From the NCBI GenBank assembly GCA_013397795.1, contig VZTJ01005309.1, positions 1,258,138-1,322,137 on the forward strand: 64,000 nucleotides of DNA, written 5' to 3'. The notes under the pieces were generated by a model. That model was not told where the DNA came from, made no database searches, and saw only the letters and a program-made list of their open reading frames with translations. Both the position numbers and the translations under genes were made by a program. Shown piece by piece: positions 50,691 through 63,600 of this stretch (the stretch's first letter is position 1; each line of letters opens with the position of its first letter). Source of the DNA: Orthonyx spaldingii. Its lineage: Eukaryota; Chordata; Aves; Passeriformes; Orthonychidae.

Positions 50691-53600
50691 GCATTTTGAC
50701 TTGGAGCAGAATGTAATCTAGTCTTTTAGAAGCCCAACATTAACTTCCACTGTACATCAAAACTTTGTCTGTCTCAGGTGTCAGTATGCTCTAAAGCTGA
50801 CGAGAATCTCTAGCTGCCAGACTGACCACCTAAACTTCTTAAAAAGCAGATGGCAGCAGGCTTCTGAAGAGCTGCAGTGTGGGTATGGATGCTTTAGCCA
50901 GCCTAATGTGAATGTTTTGGTTACGCACTTGACAAGGAGTTCTTACATGGCCCTGCTCCATGTAATGCACTTTTGGGGAACACCAAAGGCTGTGTGCAGC
51001 TTAGAATGAAGGCTGACTGGTTTCTGGATCAGTGCTTAACCACTGAAATGTTAAATAGGTGATAAGCTCCATTTTAATGGAATTTAAATACTGTCTAGTT
51101 GTTTGATTCTAAACCATAACGGAGCCTTTGGTAAGAAATGTCATCTCCCATGCCTCTTGAGGCAATTTTGAGCATACACAGATGAATAAACAGGGTAAGC
51201 CAACCTGGTTACTTTAACCACCTTCAGAATTAGTCTGCTGGAAAAAGGAGTTGTTGGAACTTGGTTTGGGGACAACATTTGGGTTTAGGCAAAATAATCT
51301 AGCCTTTGCTGCCAAGACAGCAAAGTGGCATCCTAAACATTTTTCCTGGAAAATCTTCAAACAGCTCTGAATCCACAGTTTTTACTTTCTCCTGCTACAC
51401 ACTGAGAAAGTAAAAGAACAATGCAAGGGTCACCCCACAGTTTTGAGAAAACTACATTGGCTCCTACAAACAGTCTTCAAACAACTGTGTAAACACAGTA
51501 AAAGGATACCAATTTTATTGTTCTGAAATCCTTGAAATATTAAGCAAAATCTTCTTAATTTAGGGAAAAAAATATTTATAATTGTTTGAAGCTGTACTGT
51601 GACAAGTGTTTCAAAAATCTATAAACTTTGGTCAACGTCCTTAGCCTGATGTTAAGGCTGCTGTGCTCTATTTTCTCTTAGAAAGTTATTTGCATCACAT
51701 GTTTGGCAAATGGAGACATTGTTTTATGTGTTACATTCTTGTACAGTTTTTTAAGCAGCAGGGATCTCTGGATGTCAGAATGGTCTATAAGCATAAGTGT
51801 TCTTCATTAAGGGCACTGGCATTATTCCAGCCATCTGTTCTAGAATAAATTCCATCCAATGTGAGCTTTTGAAATCAGTATGCTTTTTGCTGTTTTGGTT
51901 ATGTTTGACTGAATATTTTATTGAAAAATGTACCTCACTAAGTATTGGTCAAACAGCACAAGCTGACATTCTCAGCAAAGCTTGGTTTGATTCAGGTGTC
52001 ATGTTGGAGTAGATGTAAAATGAAGTTTAAGACTGAACTTTTACAGAATCAGGAATGTATTCCGAATTTTTTGTTGAGGAGATAAGAGGAAGGAAAGTGC
52101 AAAGCAAGAAATCCAAGAGCAATTTAATAATCCCAATGGATTAGGACAAACTTATTAAAATGACAGAGCATCTTTTAAGGGATATAGATTAACGTTGCAC
52201 ATGAAATTTTGAATTCTGTTTGAGGTGCATTTCTTGTCTTGATCTGCTAAATATTGCTTCCTGAAGCGTAAAGCTGTCTACATAAAATATTCTTAAAAGC
52301 CACTTAGAGAAATTTACCATCTTAACAAGAAAACATACAGGAGAAAAAAAATTTAAAAAAGAAGAAGGAAACTTCACAAAGGAAACTAAGGCCGATGGAG
52401 AGAAAAGAGACGGGCACAGAGATAGTTTATATAGAGTGGGAAGGCAAGAAGGAATGAAATTAAAGTGATATAGCTTTGCAAATGCTTGTCCTCCTGGACC
52501 CTGAACGAGAGGTATTTACCCCTAGAAGACAGGTTTAAAAAGCCTGCTGATATACTTTAATAGTTTTTAAAGCATTATCATCCTTCCTTGCACAACAGTT
52601 ACATTCTCAAAAAGAGACTGAAATTACAGATTCAAAAAGAGAAGAAATCTTGTGCATATGGTAATTTCAGTTTCCTAATGGATCTTCTGTAAGTAGAATA
52701 TATGTATAAAGATGTTCATCAATGCTACCTAAAACTTCATACATGCCTGTTCCTAATTTCTTAATTGCTTGCATTATTTTTCCTATTAAGCTATTTTCCC
52801 TAAAATAATACTCTAAATATACAAAATGATGTCTAGGTAAAGGGGAAAGACACTGAATTAGTGGCGTCATTGAAGGCAAGTCTGCAAGACTGCAAGGGAA
52901 TTTAATAGCTCTCGATTATTCTCTGACCTGCTTGTTGGCCACAATGTACCTTCATATGCACCTTTCAGTGCAGATGTGACTCAGAATCACCAGAGCCCAA
53001 TCTTGTCTTTTCCTTGTGGGAGCCCTGGGAAGGGAGATGCAGAGTGTTTTTGAAGACTGTGGGTTGACATTAGTACCTGGACTACTTGCTGGACAATCAG
53101 AAGGTCATAAAGGACACAACAAGTATCAAGGCTATTGTGACAGTCATGGTTTAAGAACAGTGATTTAGATGGCCTGCCCATCACTACAGTTGGTCAGATT
53201 TAATGTCTACATATCAATCCTTTTGCTTAAGGTCAGAGGAGTCATATTGAAATCGAGGTAGCAATGTGTTCCAGAGAAATTTGTGCTGTAAATGTCAATG
53301 CAGCAATGGTTTCGAGGATGTTTCAATTAATCTTCTCTGCTTGCTAAAGAACTGGATTAGGCCTACTTTCAGAGAAAACTCTGAGATAGGCATGTTTTGG
53401 TTACCCTTTTTTAACCCTATGAAGTTAAAAAAAACCCCAAAAAACAGGGGAGAGAGAGAGATATTTTATGGATTGAGAGACAATTTCTGAAACGCTTGGC
53501 TGAGGGCTTACCAAAGGTTCATTGACTGCAAAGTGCAATTACACAATGATCTTATTTCAACAAAGATGATTAAAAAGTTGTCATTTTTACATAGTACAGA

Positions 53601-55235
53601 ATGTACACCAGAGAAAAACACAATCCTGTATATGTTGATCTCAGGAAGAATTCAGAATTGAAAACTGGTTTTGTGATATGTCACTCAAAGCTATTAATAC
53701 TTTTTCATTGTAAGGTATTTTCTTCCTCAGTGAAGGGAAAAAAGTTACAAAATGTCTTCACAAGAAGAGCAAGACAACAGGTTTTTTTTTATTCACTTTT
53801 CAGATGTTAGGTTAATTTTGTTGATCCATTTTCAGGAAGAGCAGAGACAATAATATCCACTGTATAAGAATTACATTTATGATCACTCTTGAAGCTCTGC
53901 AAATTGTTAGAGTCAAGAAAAGTAATCTATCATTCAAGAGTACTAATCCAGAGAAGCAATCTATAAAACCCATTCAGAAAATCTTTTTCCAAAAGAACTA
54001 TTTCAAATCCAGAAACTTCAGTCTGTCGAGAAAAGCACCACAAAATTGCCTAGTTGTTATGCCACAGATTTCTTTTTATCTCAGCTCTTTCATCAGTTTG
54101 TGAGTTTGCTTTTTCTTTTGTTTTGTAAAGTAACATTTTCAATCACTTCATGTCTTTTCTCCTTGAAGAATTATACTCATCTACAGTTCAACCTTTTGCC
54201 AAAGACCCTTGTAGTCTATAAACCCTTTTCTTTCCTTGCTACTTTCTCCAGAGTGATAGCTCTAGGGGAAATGTATTGCTTCCTTCCCAGCCTATCAGGA
54301 CTAATCCCATCAGGGACCCCCACTCCTTACTAAGACATAGGGAAGGTGCTGCAGGCATTTAAACTGGAACGTACTTCACCCTATTGACAGTTTCTTGGTT
54401 TGGCATGTGGAAATGATCATTGATTTATCTCAAAGTTCTGCCTCTGGCAGTGGCTTATAACACACAGTGCCAAAAACACATCATAGACATGGCACCTGAA
54501 CAATTGGGTTATTCTGAGTGAAGTAGGATAAATTGATTCTTTCATCTTGATTGTGAATATTTTTTTAAATTATTTTTGTAACTGGTACACCTATGACTGC
54601 AGCATGTCTGAGAGCCCATTGTCTGGATTTTCCAGTGTCTGAGGTACAAAAGATGAAGAGCTGGTGTTATGTAGTAACACAGGGTATTGTGGAGAAAGCC
54701 AGATAAAAGATACAGGGTTAGATTCAAACAGAACCTGTCCTCCATGCAAGGTGCAGGGAGTGCAGCGTCCTTGATAGAGTACTTTGCAATTACAGCATTG
54801 GTATGAAAAGCACTTTTGGCCAATTACACTGGAAAGATCTAGTATGTTGAAATTAGTAACAGTAGGGAAGTTTAAATAAAGGATGCATCCAGATTCTTCT
54901 TTCTTTATGTTTAAAGATACAGGGCTTTGTCTGCAATAAAAAATCTGACTAGAACAAAATGCTGTTAGCTGCCTGTATTTGAAAACATTTCATGATTTCA
55001 TACAGTTGCATTTAAAAATATATCCAAAACCTGACTAATAATTTGTAAACATCAAATGGAGTAATCACTTATGGATTTTTCTGATTGCACATTAAAGGTT
55101 TTATGTTTACATACGTCAGGTTTTGATTTTGGCTTTTTTTCTGTTATTTAATCTTGTCATTTGGGGCCTTTAGGAAATAGCATGGCATCATGTTTCCAAA
55201 TGTCAGAGCCAGAGGTATTTTATTTTAGTTGGAGA

Positions 55236-55270
55236 TTTTTGTTTTGTTTTGTTTTGGTTTTTTTTTTTTG
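55236..55270. repeat. GTTTT-rich low-complexity tract
   Basis: Three to four GTTTT units lead into a run of about twelve T. Confidence 0.8.
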
Positions 55271-56005
55271 GGTGTGGGGAGAGATGGACTTAGGACTTGA
55301 CTAATTAAAAGTGATTTGTTTTCATGGTCTGGATGAAGTGTTTTTGCCAGATGCCTAAGATACCTCTGAGATTCAGGCAGAAATTTGTTGCATCAACCAG
55401 GAAATCCTTATCAAAACACAGCTTGGATCTCTGGCGGCACTGAGTGTATCGTTTGATAAGTGAGTCCTATTTTCTTGTCTGCACACCAGTCCTTTGTAGC
55501 AAAGGACATTTATTAAGGAAACAGATGGGGAAACATCAGTTATCTTTTGTGCCTTCTGTTTTCTATAAAGGCCAGCAAGACAAGGCAAGCTCAACCAAAA
55601 TAATTGAAGGCTTCGTACAATAAGTCAGGTAAGTCAGGGTAGAACAGATTCACTACAGCTCTAGTAGCACCATAGTTCCTGATTTTAAAAAAGTGTTTTT
55701 CATATAGGTTAGTAAAATAGCTGAAATTTTGAAAAGCCACAGAACTTATCTTTCAAAGAAATTTTGATCAATGGATTTGCTTTTACTAATACAAGCTATG
55801 TATACATGTAACTGGTATAAACCATTTCTGAACAAAGATTTGTTTGAAAATTGAGAGCCCCAGAGGTGCTGAACCACCAGCTGCAGTTTTTATGGACTTC
55901 TACAGAAATGGTCAATCATTATAAAAATCCTCAGATATCTTTAATCAGAATCATAATCATTAAGAGCAGGTTTCTTTGTCCTGCTTTTAAGTTTTTCATA
56001 GCCAT

Positions 56006-56695
56006 GTGGTGGGCTGACTTTGGCCAGCTGCCGTGTGCTCACCCTGTTGTCACTCCCCTTCCTTGACAGAACAGGGGCAAGAAAATTACATCAAAAGGCT
56101 CTTGGGCCAAGATAAAGGCAGGGAGATCACTGACAATTATTGTCAAGGAGGAAACAGATACAATTTGGGAAAAAAAAAAAAAATAAATTTATTGCCAATT
56201 AAAGTGGATTTGGATGGCGGGAAACAAAAACTAAACACTTTACCCTCACCCTGGCTTTTTTTCCCAGCCTTAACTTCACTGTGTCATTCCAATCTCCTCT
56301 ACCTCCCCACCCTGACTAGTGTAAGGGGATGGGGAATAGGGGGTTGGGATCAGCCCATGACAGATCCTCTCTGCACTCCTGCCTTATGCTGTTTTTCTGC
56401 TTCAGACTGGCCTCTCCAGGGACTGCAGGGAACTCTGTCCAGGCACATGGAACACCTCCTTGTCCCCTACTCCATCCCAGGGCTCGCAGGGCTCTTTCTC
56501 ACATTTTTTTTCCCTCACTCATTTCTCATGGTCAGTGTCCTGCCCATCCCTACACACACTTTCCCCCAGGCACTGTCGTTGTGTTGGGGGGGCTCAGTCG
56601 TGCCCTACAATGGGTGAGTTGGAGCCCACTGGAACAGGCCGTGTCTGGCACAGGGCAGATTCCCCACTGCCTGGGCACCCAGCACAGGTTTACAA
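56006..56695 (-). mobile_element. ERV LTR-like repeat, antisense, partial and decayed
   Basis: This GC-richer block starts 'gtggtgggctgactttggcc' and continues with agctgccgtgtgctcaccc, a cactccccttcctt segment and aaggctcttgggccaagata. Then follow agggagatcactgacaatta, aaatttattgccaattaaa, and later G-run/C-rich text such as ggggatggggaatagggggt. By recall this matches, in order, the reverse complement of a common bird ERV LTR family. No target duplication or intact terminus was identified. Frames of 194, 125 and 79 codons overlap here in different phases and are not protein evidence. Orientation is inferred from recall and is less certain than the assignment. Confidence 0.6.
56170..56183. 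repeat. A14 run inside the LTR-like block
   Basis: Fourteen consecutive A precede taaatttattgcc. The related family has a shorter A/T tract here, so this is probably a local expansion. Confidence 0.85.
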
Positions 56696-59600
56696 GTAAA
56701 ATATGAGTTAATAAACTGTACTAGAATGAAAACAGTATGAGTTATAGACAATTTCTTTCATCTGAGCTTTTTCGTGGCTGGGCTGCATACTCCTCGTAAC
56801 TATGAGGCTTTTAATTTTTTCACTAATGATATATTTCTTAATTTATTAAGTTAAATAAATAAAAAGGTAATCACCAAAACCTGAGGGAATTTCTCATAAA
56901 AATTCTCCTGAAGAAAGTATATAGAAAGTGAATAGTACCAGTTTAATATAACTTCTATTTTTTGCAACAATATCTGCTATATACATGCATGAGATTACAA
57001 TAGTTTAATCAGATATAGTGAGGAAATGCTACTCTAGCAGTATTGCAGAGTCACATAAATTTTTGTTAGGCAATATCCCATAAAACACACTCTAGAAGGA
57101 CAGCATAGAGTTCCTCAACTCTACATAGTTCCACCAGTGAAGGATAGAAGGAAAGCAGTGACATGGAGGAACAGCACAAGTTAAGAAACACATTGAAAAT
57201 TAAAAATATTGCGTTAACATACACCATAATGTCATAAATCTCTCTGTGTCTTAACACTATCTCAAATATTCATGCAAAAAAAAAGTATTAATTTTTTTCT
57301 ACAGTGTAGTTATTGTTTCATATTATTTTGATTATGTTGAGATATTTGATGATATCACTCAGACAACATTAACAGGTTGCCTGCTATGGTAATCATAATA
57401 TATAGATACAAGTAGAATTATATTTTACATTGCCTAGATTAATGGACCAAATGAGTAAAAAACCACAGTGATAAGCATGGATTTGTAAGCCCATATTACA
57501 CCTGCACATAAGTAACCTTTTTTGCAAATGCTAAGTGTCAGTCTGGTTCAACTTAAATCCATGTTTGCTGCCTTTAAACAGCAGGGAAAGAAGGTTGATC
57601 CCCTACCTTAGTACTTTCTGTGTCCAGATCTGTGTTGTTTTTAATGATTACCTGTTTGCCATTGATATCACTGCTGCTTTCCACAGCAATGAAATTGTTC
57701 TATCATTGCTACAATAATGCAATTTTTCTATAGACTTGTGATACTGACTGTGTTTTCTCTAGTCTTTGGTCTCTTCCCTTTGTGGATTCACAAGAAGAAA
57801 ATGTTGTAGTTGTGATTTCGAGGTCTATTAAAAATATTTTTTTTAGTTTAATGTTTTTGTTCTTCTAAGAATATATGTATTGTGTAGCATAACATAAAAT
57901 TACAAGGTCAGGGAGACTAGAACTCACAGCTACCTACATCTCAAGGAAACTGTGCAAATTCCTAGGAAACTCACTTATCTAACCTAAATTCATATTCAAT
58001 GGATTGCTAGTTTAGGTATGAAAAGCTTCAAGCTTAAGATTAGTTGTATAGAAAGACTTAAAAGGATGGTTAGCTGCAATGTCTTGTGTGCCTTGCCCCC
58101 CACCCACTATTTCAGTTATGTCTGCGGTTTTCAAAGCAGAACTTTAATTTCTTGCGTTTAGAGACAACTATTCATCAGTAACCAAAACTACTGCACTTTT
58201 CCACTAGTGCCAAATTCACCTTCCTTATTATAACTTAATAAGGTGTAGCTTTTTTGCTGGCTGAAATTCAGTGGTTGGCCAGTGGCTCAGGAAGCATATA
58301 GTGGAGTCTTCCATCTGCCATTCTTTTCTTCCTATCCAGACTTCATTGAGTATATATTTTTACTTCAAACATCGCACTTTAAGCTTGTAAAAGGCCTTTT
58401 CTATCTTGTGCTCCAGCTTCCATGATGTGGCACTAATCTACTATAGCTGAGTGGTACTTTTTCATTTGAAAACACACTTTTTGGTTTGTTCTCATTACAG
58501 TGACAGTATTGAGTGGGGGTGGATCCTGTAGCAGCTACCAGGTGTGTCACCTCTTGGTGCCATGCTAGCTATGCTCATATGAAGGGGCTAAGTAAAATAA
58601 GGAATTGTTCATATTTCGCATGCTTTTAAAGCTTCAGAAACACCATCAATTTATTGTTAATGTACCTGACAGTCTTACATTTTTTCATGGCATACATTAT
58701 TAGAGCCAGGTAATAATATAAGTAACAGATGTTTCCTAGGGTGATTTTATGTTATCTATTTATTAGAAATGGATAGATGGCTCTCTTTGGGTTCTTGATC
58801 ACAAAAGGGAAGTGCCACCTAACAGTTGTCTTCAGTGCAAGCAGAGACTGTATACTTCACTGTCAGCTCCATACTGGTATGTTCAATTGAATGAATTTTG
58901 GTAGATATCATACCTACTTGTTTTCCAAATCCTTATTTTTAAAATTAAGGTAATGGTGTTTCATGTCCTTTTAAAAGAATCTTTGGATAAAAGGCACAGT
59001 AACAGAAATACAAATTTATTCAATTATTTATGTAGGCTTGTTAATGACCACAGAGGATCGGAACAACTGAAGAGGAATCGCTGAGTAGGATCAGTGCTGC
59101 AATACCTATCTCAGGATAGACAAAAGTTACCCATCACAAAAGATTAATAAATCCAAACTTGAGGTAGATTTCTTGTAGTCTTGATTTGTGCCTCAGCTTT
59201 GCCCTCCCTCTTTGCCCAACCTGTATCTTGACATGTAAGTAAATAGAGCCTTTTATGGTGTTATTCAAAAGCTTTGAATAAGTAGTGTTCAGCATCATGG
59301 TTATGTACGTGTGCAATAAGCTGAAAATGAAAACAAGTGGATAAGGACTTGTAAATAAAGGAAGTGATTTCATTTTATACTCTCCTAATTCTTGGCCTTT
59401 CCCATTAGCCACTAGAGAGCAGCTTTCTACAGGGCCTGAGAGAGATTACTGTCCTGCAGAGTTACTGGAACGTAAACAAGGAATGTCTCCAAAATGATCA
59501 TGTTTAAAAGTCATTTTATAAATAAGTTCAGGCAATATGATTTTAGGTCATATTGGTTTTGCTCCTGACCCAATTTAAATCTTAACACTTCAGACTTCAT

Positions 59601-60279
59601 GTGTCTGAAGGCATAATGTTCTGTGACTTAAGCATAAGTGTACATATTCTCATATGGCATCAATGGGCATAATTTTAATAAGGTTTCTGATTTTGCAGTC
59701 ATATCATTACAATTTAAATTGAAAAATAGATTAAATAAAATAAAAACCCAACCAAACCCAAACTTGTAAGCTGTTTCAAATGGAAGATAAAAAAGCCATA
59801 TTAGATGAGAACAAAAGATCACCTAAGCACAGAAATTTGCCTCAAGCAGCAGCCAGTTGCAGTTGCCTAGTGAACAGTGCAGGACCCTGTAGAGCATGGT
59901 CATTCCTTCAATTTACCATCTCAGCTTTCAGCAATTGGTAATTCTGAGACTTCTTAAATCAAAGGCTGTGGCAAGACCATTATTTTTATCTGCTATCAAT
60001 AGACTAATTTTCCATGAAATTATCTGGTTTTTTTCTGTCTAAAACACAAAAGCCTGTGGAAATATATTTCCCAGTTTCATTATTAATTCTGTGAAGATAC
60101 ATTTCCTTTTTTCTTTTCAGTTTTTCTCACTTCATTGCAGCCAACTGCCTCTATGGCTAGTGCTAGAAAAAGTAATAGAACTTGTTCCCTACCTATTTAC
60201 TTTCTGTAATCCTTGATTTTAAAGGTTTTTTCATATTCCCCTACAGCTCTCTCTTTACTGACTTGATTCACGAGTCCTA
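56696..60279. other. Unassigned AT-rich non-coding stretch
   Basis: No gene or confident repeat was found. Open frames such as 59134-59412 (minus) and 57535-57717 (plus) lack motifs. Confidence 0.55.
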
Positions 60280-60690
60280 ATTGGTTTAATCTGTTCTCAG
60301 TAGAAATCTTCCACTGTCCTGATAATTCCTGTTATATTTCTTTGTACTTTTCCAGCTTTGCTGTGTCTATTGTTGCTAGTGTGGTGCTCTCTTCAATACT
60401 GCAGTTTTCTGTTTCATTGCCCACTCTTTCCAAATGATATCTAAAATTTGGGGTTTGTTTATCATCAAGCTGACATTTTATGCTAATTTTATGGAATAAT
60501 TTTATCATTTCCTGAGTAACAATTTTTAATTTAGAATCATCTATTGTGTATGGTAAATATTCTTTCCCATGGAGGTACATAGTTTTGCATTTATCAGGAC
60601 TTTATTTCATCTGCTATTTGATGCCTAGTCATTCATTGTTGTAATATCCTTTGCAACAATATTCTGGCAATTTTGATATTGTCTACCTTG
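60280..60690 (-). mobile_element. Ancient CR1-like LINE fragment, antisense
   Basis: The plus strand reads as the reverse complement of an ancient amniote CR1: ctgttctcagtagaaatctt and ttctttgtacttttccagct at the left, then 'tagttttgcatttatcagga', 'tttatttcatctgctatttg', atgcctagtcattca and aatatcctttgcaac at the right. These correspond to the conserved tttgcatttatcaa...tttcatctgccattttgttgcccagtcacc tract. It is diverged by many substitutions and several indels. Boundaries are approximate. Confidence 0.65.
60332..60580 (-). pseudogene. Ancient CR1-like reverse-transcriptase remnant (82 codons)
   Basis: The minus-strand frame begins just after a KCKT-like string and contains YTIDDSKLKIVTQE at residues about 11-24. 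This aligns with the post-palm KCKVMHxG...YTYxxxxxKLExVTEEKDLG region of CR1/L3-type ORF2. The lack of stops over 82 codons in the biologically correct frame is notable for such an old copy, but it is only a small part of the enzyme and lacks catalytic residues. No function is expected. Confidence 0.5.
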
Positions 60691-63600
60691 AAAATTTGGA
60701 TAGACATAAAATATCAGCATTTTCCCACATACCTTCCTCTTATAAAATACTTCCTTCAAGCGTTCAGTATTGTTGAAGCTTTATGAAAGAAATTATATTG
60801 GGAAGGTTCAGTCACTGATTCTTAAAATCTTTTAGCAAAAATAGTGTTAATTCTGCCATAACAAATTGCATTCATCATTTTTTTCCCAATCTAACCTCAT
60901 TGTAATCATCTCTACAGGAAGAGAAGAAACTGGTGGAATAGCATTTGACCAACTTTATACTCCATCACATTGACTGTTGACATTTGTTGGTGTCACCTCT
61001 GATTCCTGGCTTCTTTTACAAGAGTGGAAGAAAAAGTGCAGTGTATAACAATGCTGAAATACTTGCCTTTAAACAGTTTATGGATTAAACTGATACACAA
61101 AATAAAATATTCACAAATATTTAAATAAGTTAGGAATATAACAATTAGAGAAAGTCCACGAAATCTACAGTTCCATGTGGCTTTGTTTTGAGATCAGGAT
61201 TTAAATACTGCCTAGCTGTGTTACCCTGAAACTAAAAGATTTTGTCTGAATTCCATAGGGAATCTGTGTCAATAGCATAGAGTCCAGTAGTCTATTCCTG
61301 GACTATTTCATGTATTGATTAATTTAGTAATAATTATGGCTCTTTTAGCCTAAATAGATGGACCAGGCTCAGTTTGTCTTGCTTAGGTAGCTGAACTTAG
61401 TTAGAATGAATCTGCCTCTGAAGGCCTACAGTGACACATACTTTAATTCAGTATGCCAGAAATTTGGTGGAGGCTCAACACCCAAAATGTAGATAGAAAT
61501 TAGAGTCCTAGATGAGGCAGATTGGACCTCACCTCTGCTTTCTAAATAGAAGTTATGACTGCGATGGACCAGTGTCTTCTTTCCTAGGATACTATCCTTC
61601 CAAAAGGAAGATCTATTTGCTTAGCTCAAAGGGTTTTACAGTCATGTGTGGGGTGAAACCTGCTAGGCAGAGGGTGAAGGAAGATATTTGCAGTTTAGCA
61701 ACACTCAGCACAGCAGAGAAGACAGTTTCATCTTGAGGAAGGCAACTATGCAGGAATCAATAGTTCCTACCTGAGCTTCTCACAAAGCAAGAACCTGAAT
61801 ATCCCTTTAAAAATATTATTGATGCTGACAATCGTTTTCAGCTCTCAGCAGAATTCTAAGAAATCTGGGTGCACTTGATTAGCTTCCCAGAGCACAAAGC
61901 TGTCTTTACCCTAAAGTTTTTTTTTTTTTGCCATGATTTACTTTGTATAGTGAGACACGTTACAGGAAAATTTGATGACTCCTGTTTTTTCTCCTATATT
62001 CTCAGATGTGCACAAGCTTTACCTGTTCTTTCTTCTCTCCAATGTAGAATTACCTGTCAATAGCAGGGCATCTTGAATGGGCATTGATCCTTTCTTTCCT
62101 TGTCTTAGGTAACAGAACAGCAGGGGTGAAAGAGGTTGATTCTGCTTCGGTTACCTTTCCCTCCTTAGAAAGAAGGCATTTCTTACTAACTGAAGTTCCT
62201 TTTTCACCTAACTGCATTGTTTGCCAGGGACAGCAGTTTCCCATACCTTCATTGTAAATGGAATCCTAATCAGTATATCATCAGGCTAGAAGCAAACCAC
62301 AGGGTAAACCATTACCACAGCCAAAGCAGTGCCATGCAGCACAAAGCAGTAACCAGCAGGTGCTGCATTCATTGCATAAAGGTATGCTGTTCCCTTAGCA
62401 GAGAAGCAGCAAGCACAATATTATCAGATTATCTTTTCCTTGAGTTAAAAATACTCTCTCTAGAGAGGTCACCTACACCACTAAGAAACGCTCAGGCATT
62501 TGGTTTTAGGTAAATGCTATTTTTCCCTGTCTTTTCATTCATAATAGGAGTTCACTTTGGAAAAGGTGTTGTAGTTACCCTCAAATAATTGAATTAAAAG
62601 CTGTTGTCGAGCAAGGGTTAGAAAGTCATAGACATGCATCATTTAAAACATTGACTGATACATTTATAGGAAGAAGGGTTAACTGCTGGATTTTTTTACA
62701 ATTTTGTGTAAGGTATCATGTGATATGAAATTAAAGTGAACACTGCTAGCCTTGCCCTCCTAGTGTAATACACACAAAATTGGTCAAAACCAATTATAAA
62801 CACCTCTTTTTTTGACAGGTCATGATTGGATAGAAGATTGTTTTTTTGTAAATTCAAGGAGGTAATTTACTGACAAGACAGAGCATTTAAAAGGCTAGAT
62901 TTAAGCAGCTAACCTAAAATTGTCATGTTTTTTTTGTTTGGTTTTGGTTCAGGGATTTGTTGTTGTTTTGTTGGGTTATTTTGTTGGATTTTTTTGCTGG
63001 ACACTGTAGAAGGCTCTGGCTCAGGCAAAGCAATTTTCCTTTCATAGCCTATCACAAGGCTCATGATTATTTCTTACAACAAAATATTCAGTGCAACAAA
63101 TTAGTAGATTCTGCTATGTTGGTTGGGCTGCATTCCAATTCTTGCCTTAGTGAAGCTGGCTGCCTTCAGCACTGCCAGCACAATAATTATTGCTGCATTT
63201 TCTAGACCTCATGAAACCAGCAAGGTGATCACTCCCTTGGAACAGCTGGGGATATGAAGTATGAAAAAGTGGAAAGAAATCGCTGCAACTCTGTGCTATC
63301 TTGCCAGCAAGTGCCACTTGAATGATGACAGCTATTGGCACGGATAGGCCTCTGCTGGAGGAGGGCTTGCAGCAGTCCTAGATTATACCTTTTGCTCTTT
63401 CCAAGAGGAATTGCTGTGGGCACTGAATTAAAGAAGCAAATTGGAACATGGGGAAAACAAAGATTCTAAGGCAAATGCAGAAGGGTGGACGATAATTTCT
63501 AACAAGGAAGCAATTTTTGGTTTGCTGTATGTGATTAGCTCTCCTTATGTAGAAAAAACCTTGCACATACACCATCATCTCACCCATGCAGGTTTGTTAG

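Larger units (their letters stand above)
47261..56005. other. Unassigned AT-rich non-coding stretch
   Basis: Nothing certain was recognised over about 8.7 kb. It includes an 18-base tandem duplication (48867-48900), pyrimidine/T-rich runs at about 50607-50690, and GTTTT-rich text at about 55236-55270. Open frames at 49306-49527 and 49725-49934 are T-rich and hydrophobic by composition only. Confidence 0.55.

Noticed and set aside
56033..56706. Open frames of 194, 125 and 79 codons on the plus strand
   Set aside because: They overlap in different phases within the antisense LTR-like block and are Pro/Ser/Leu-rich translations of C-rich sequence.
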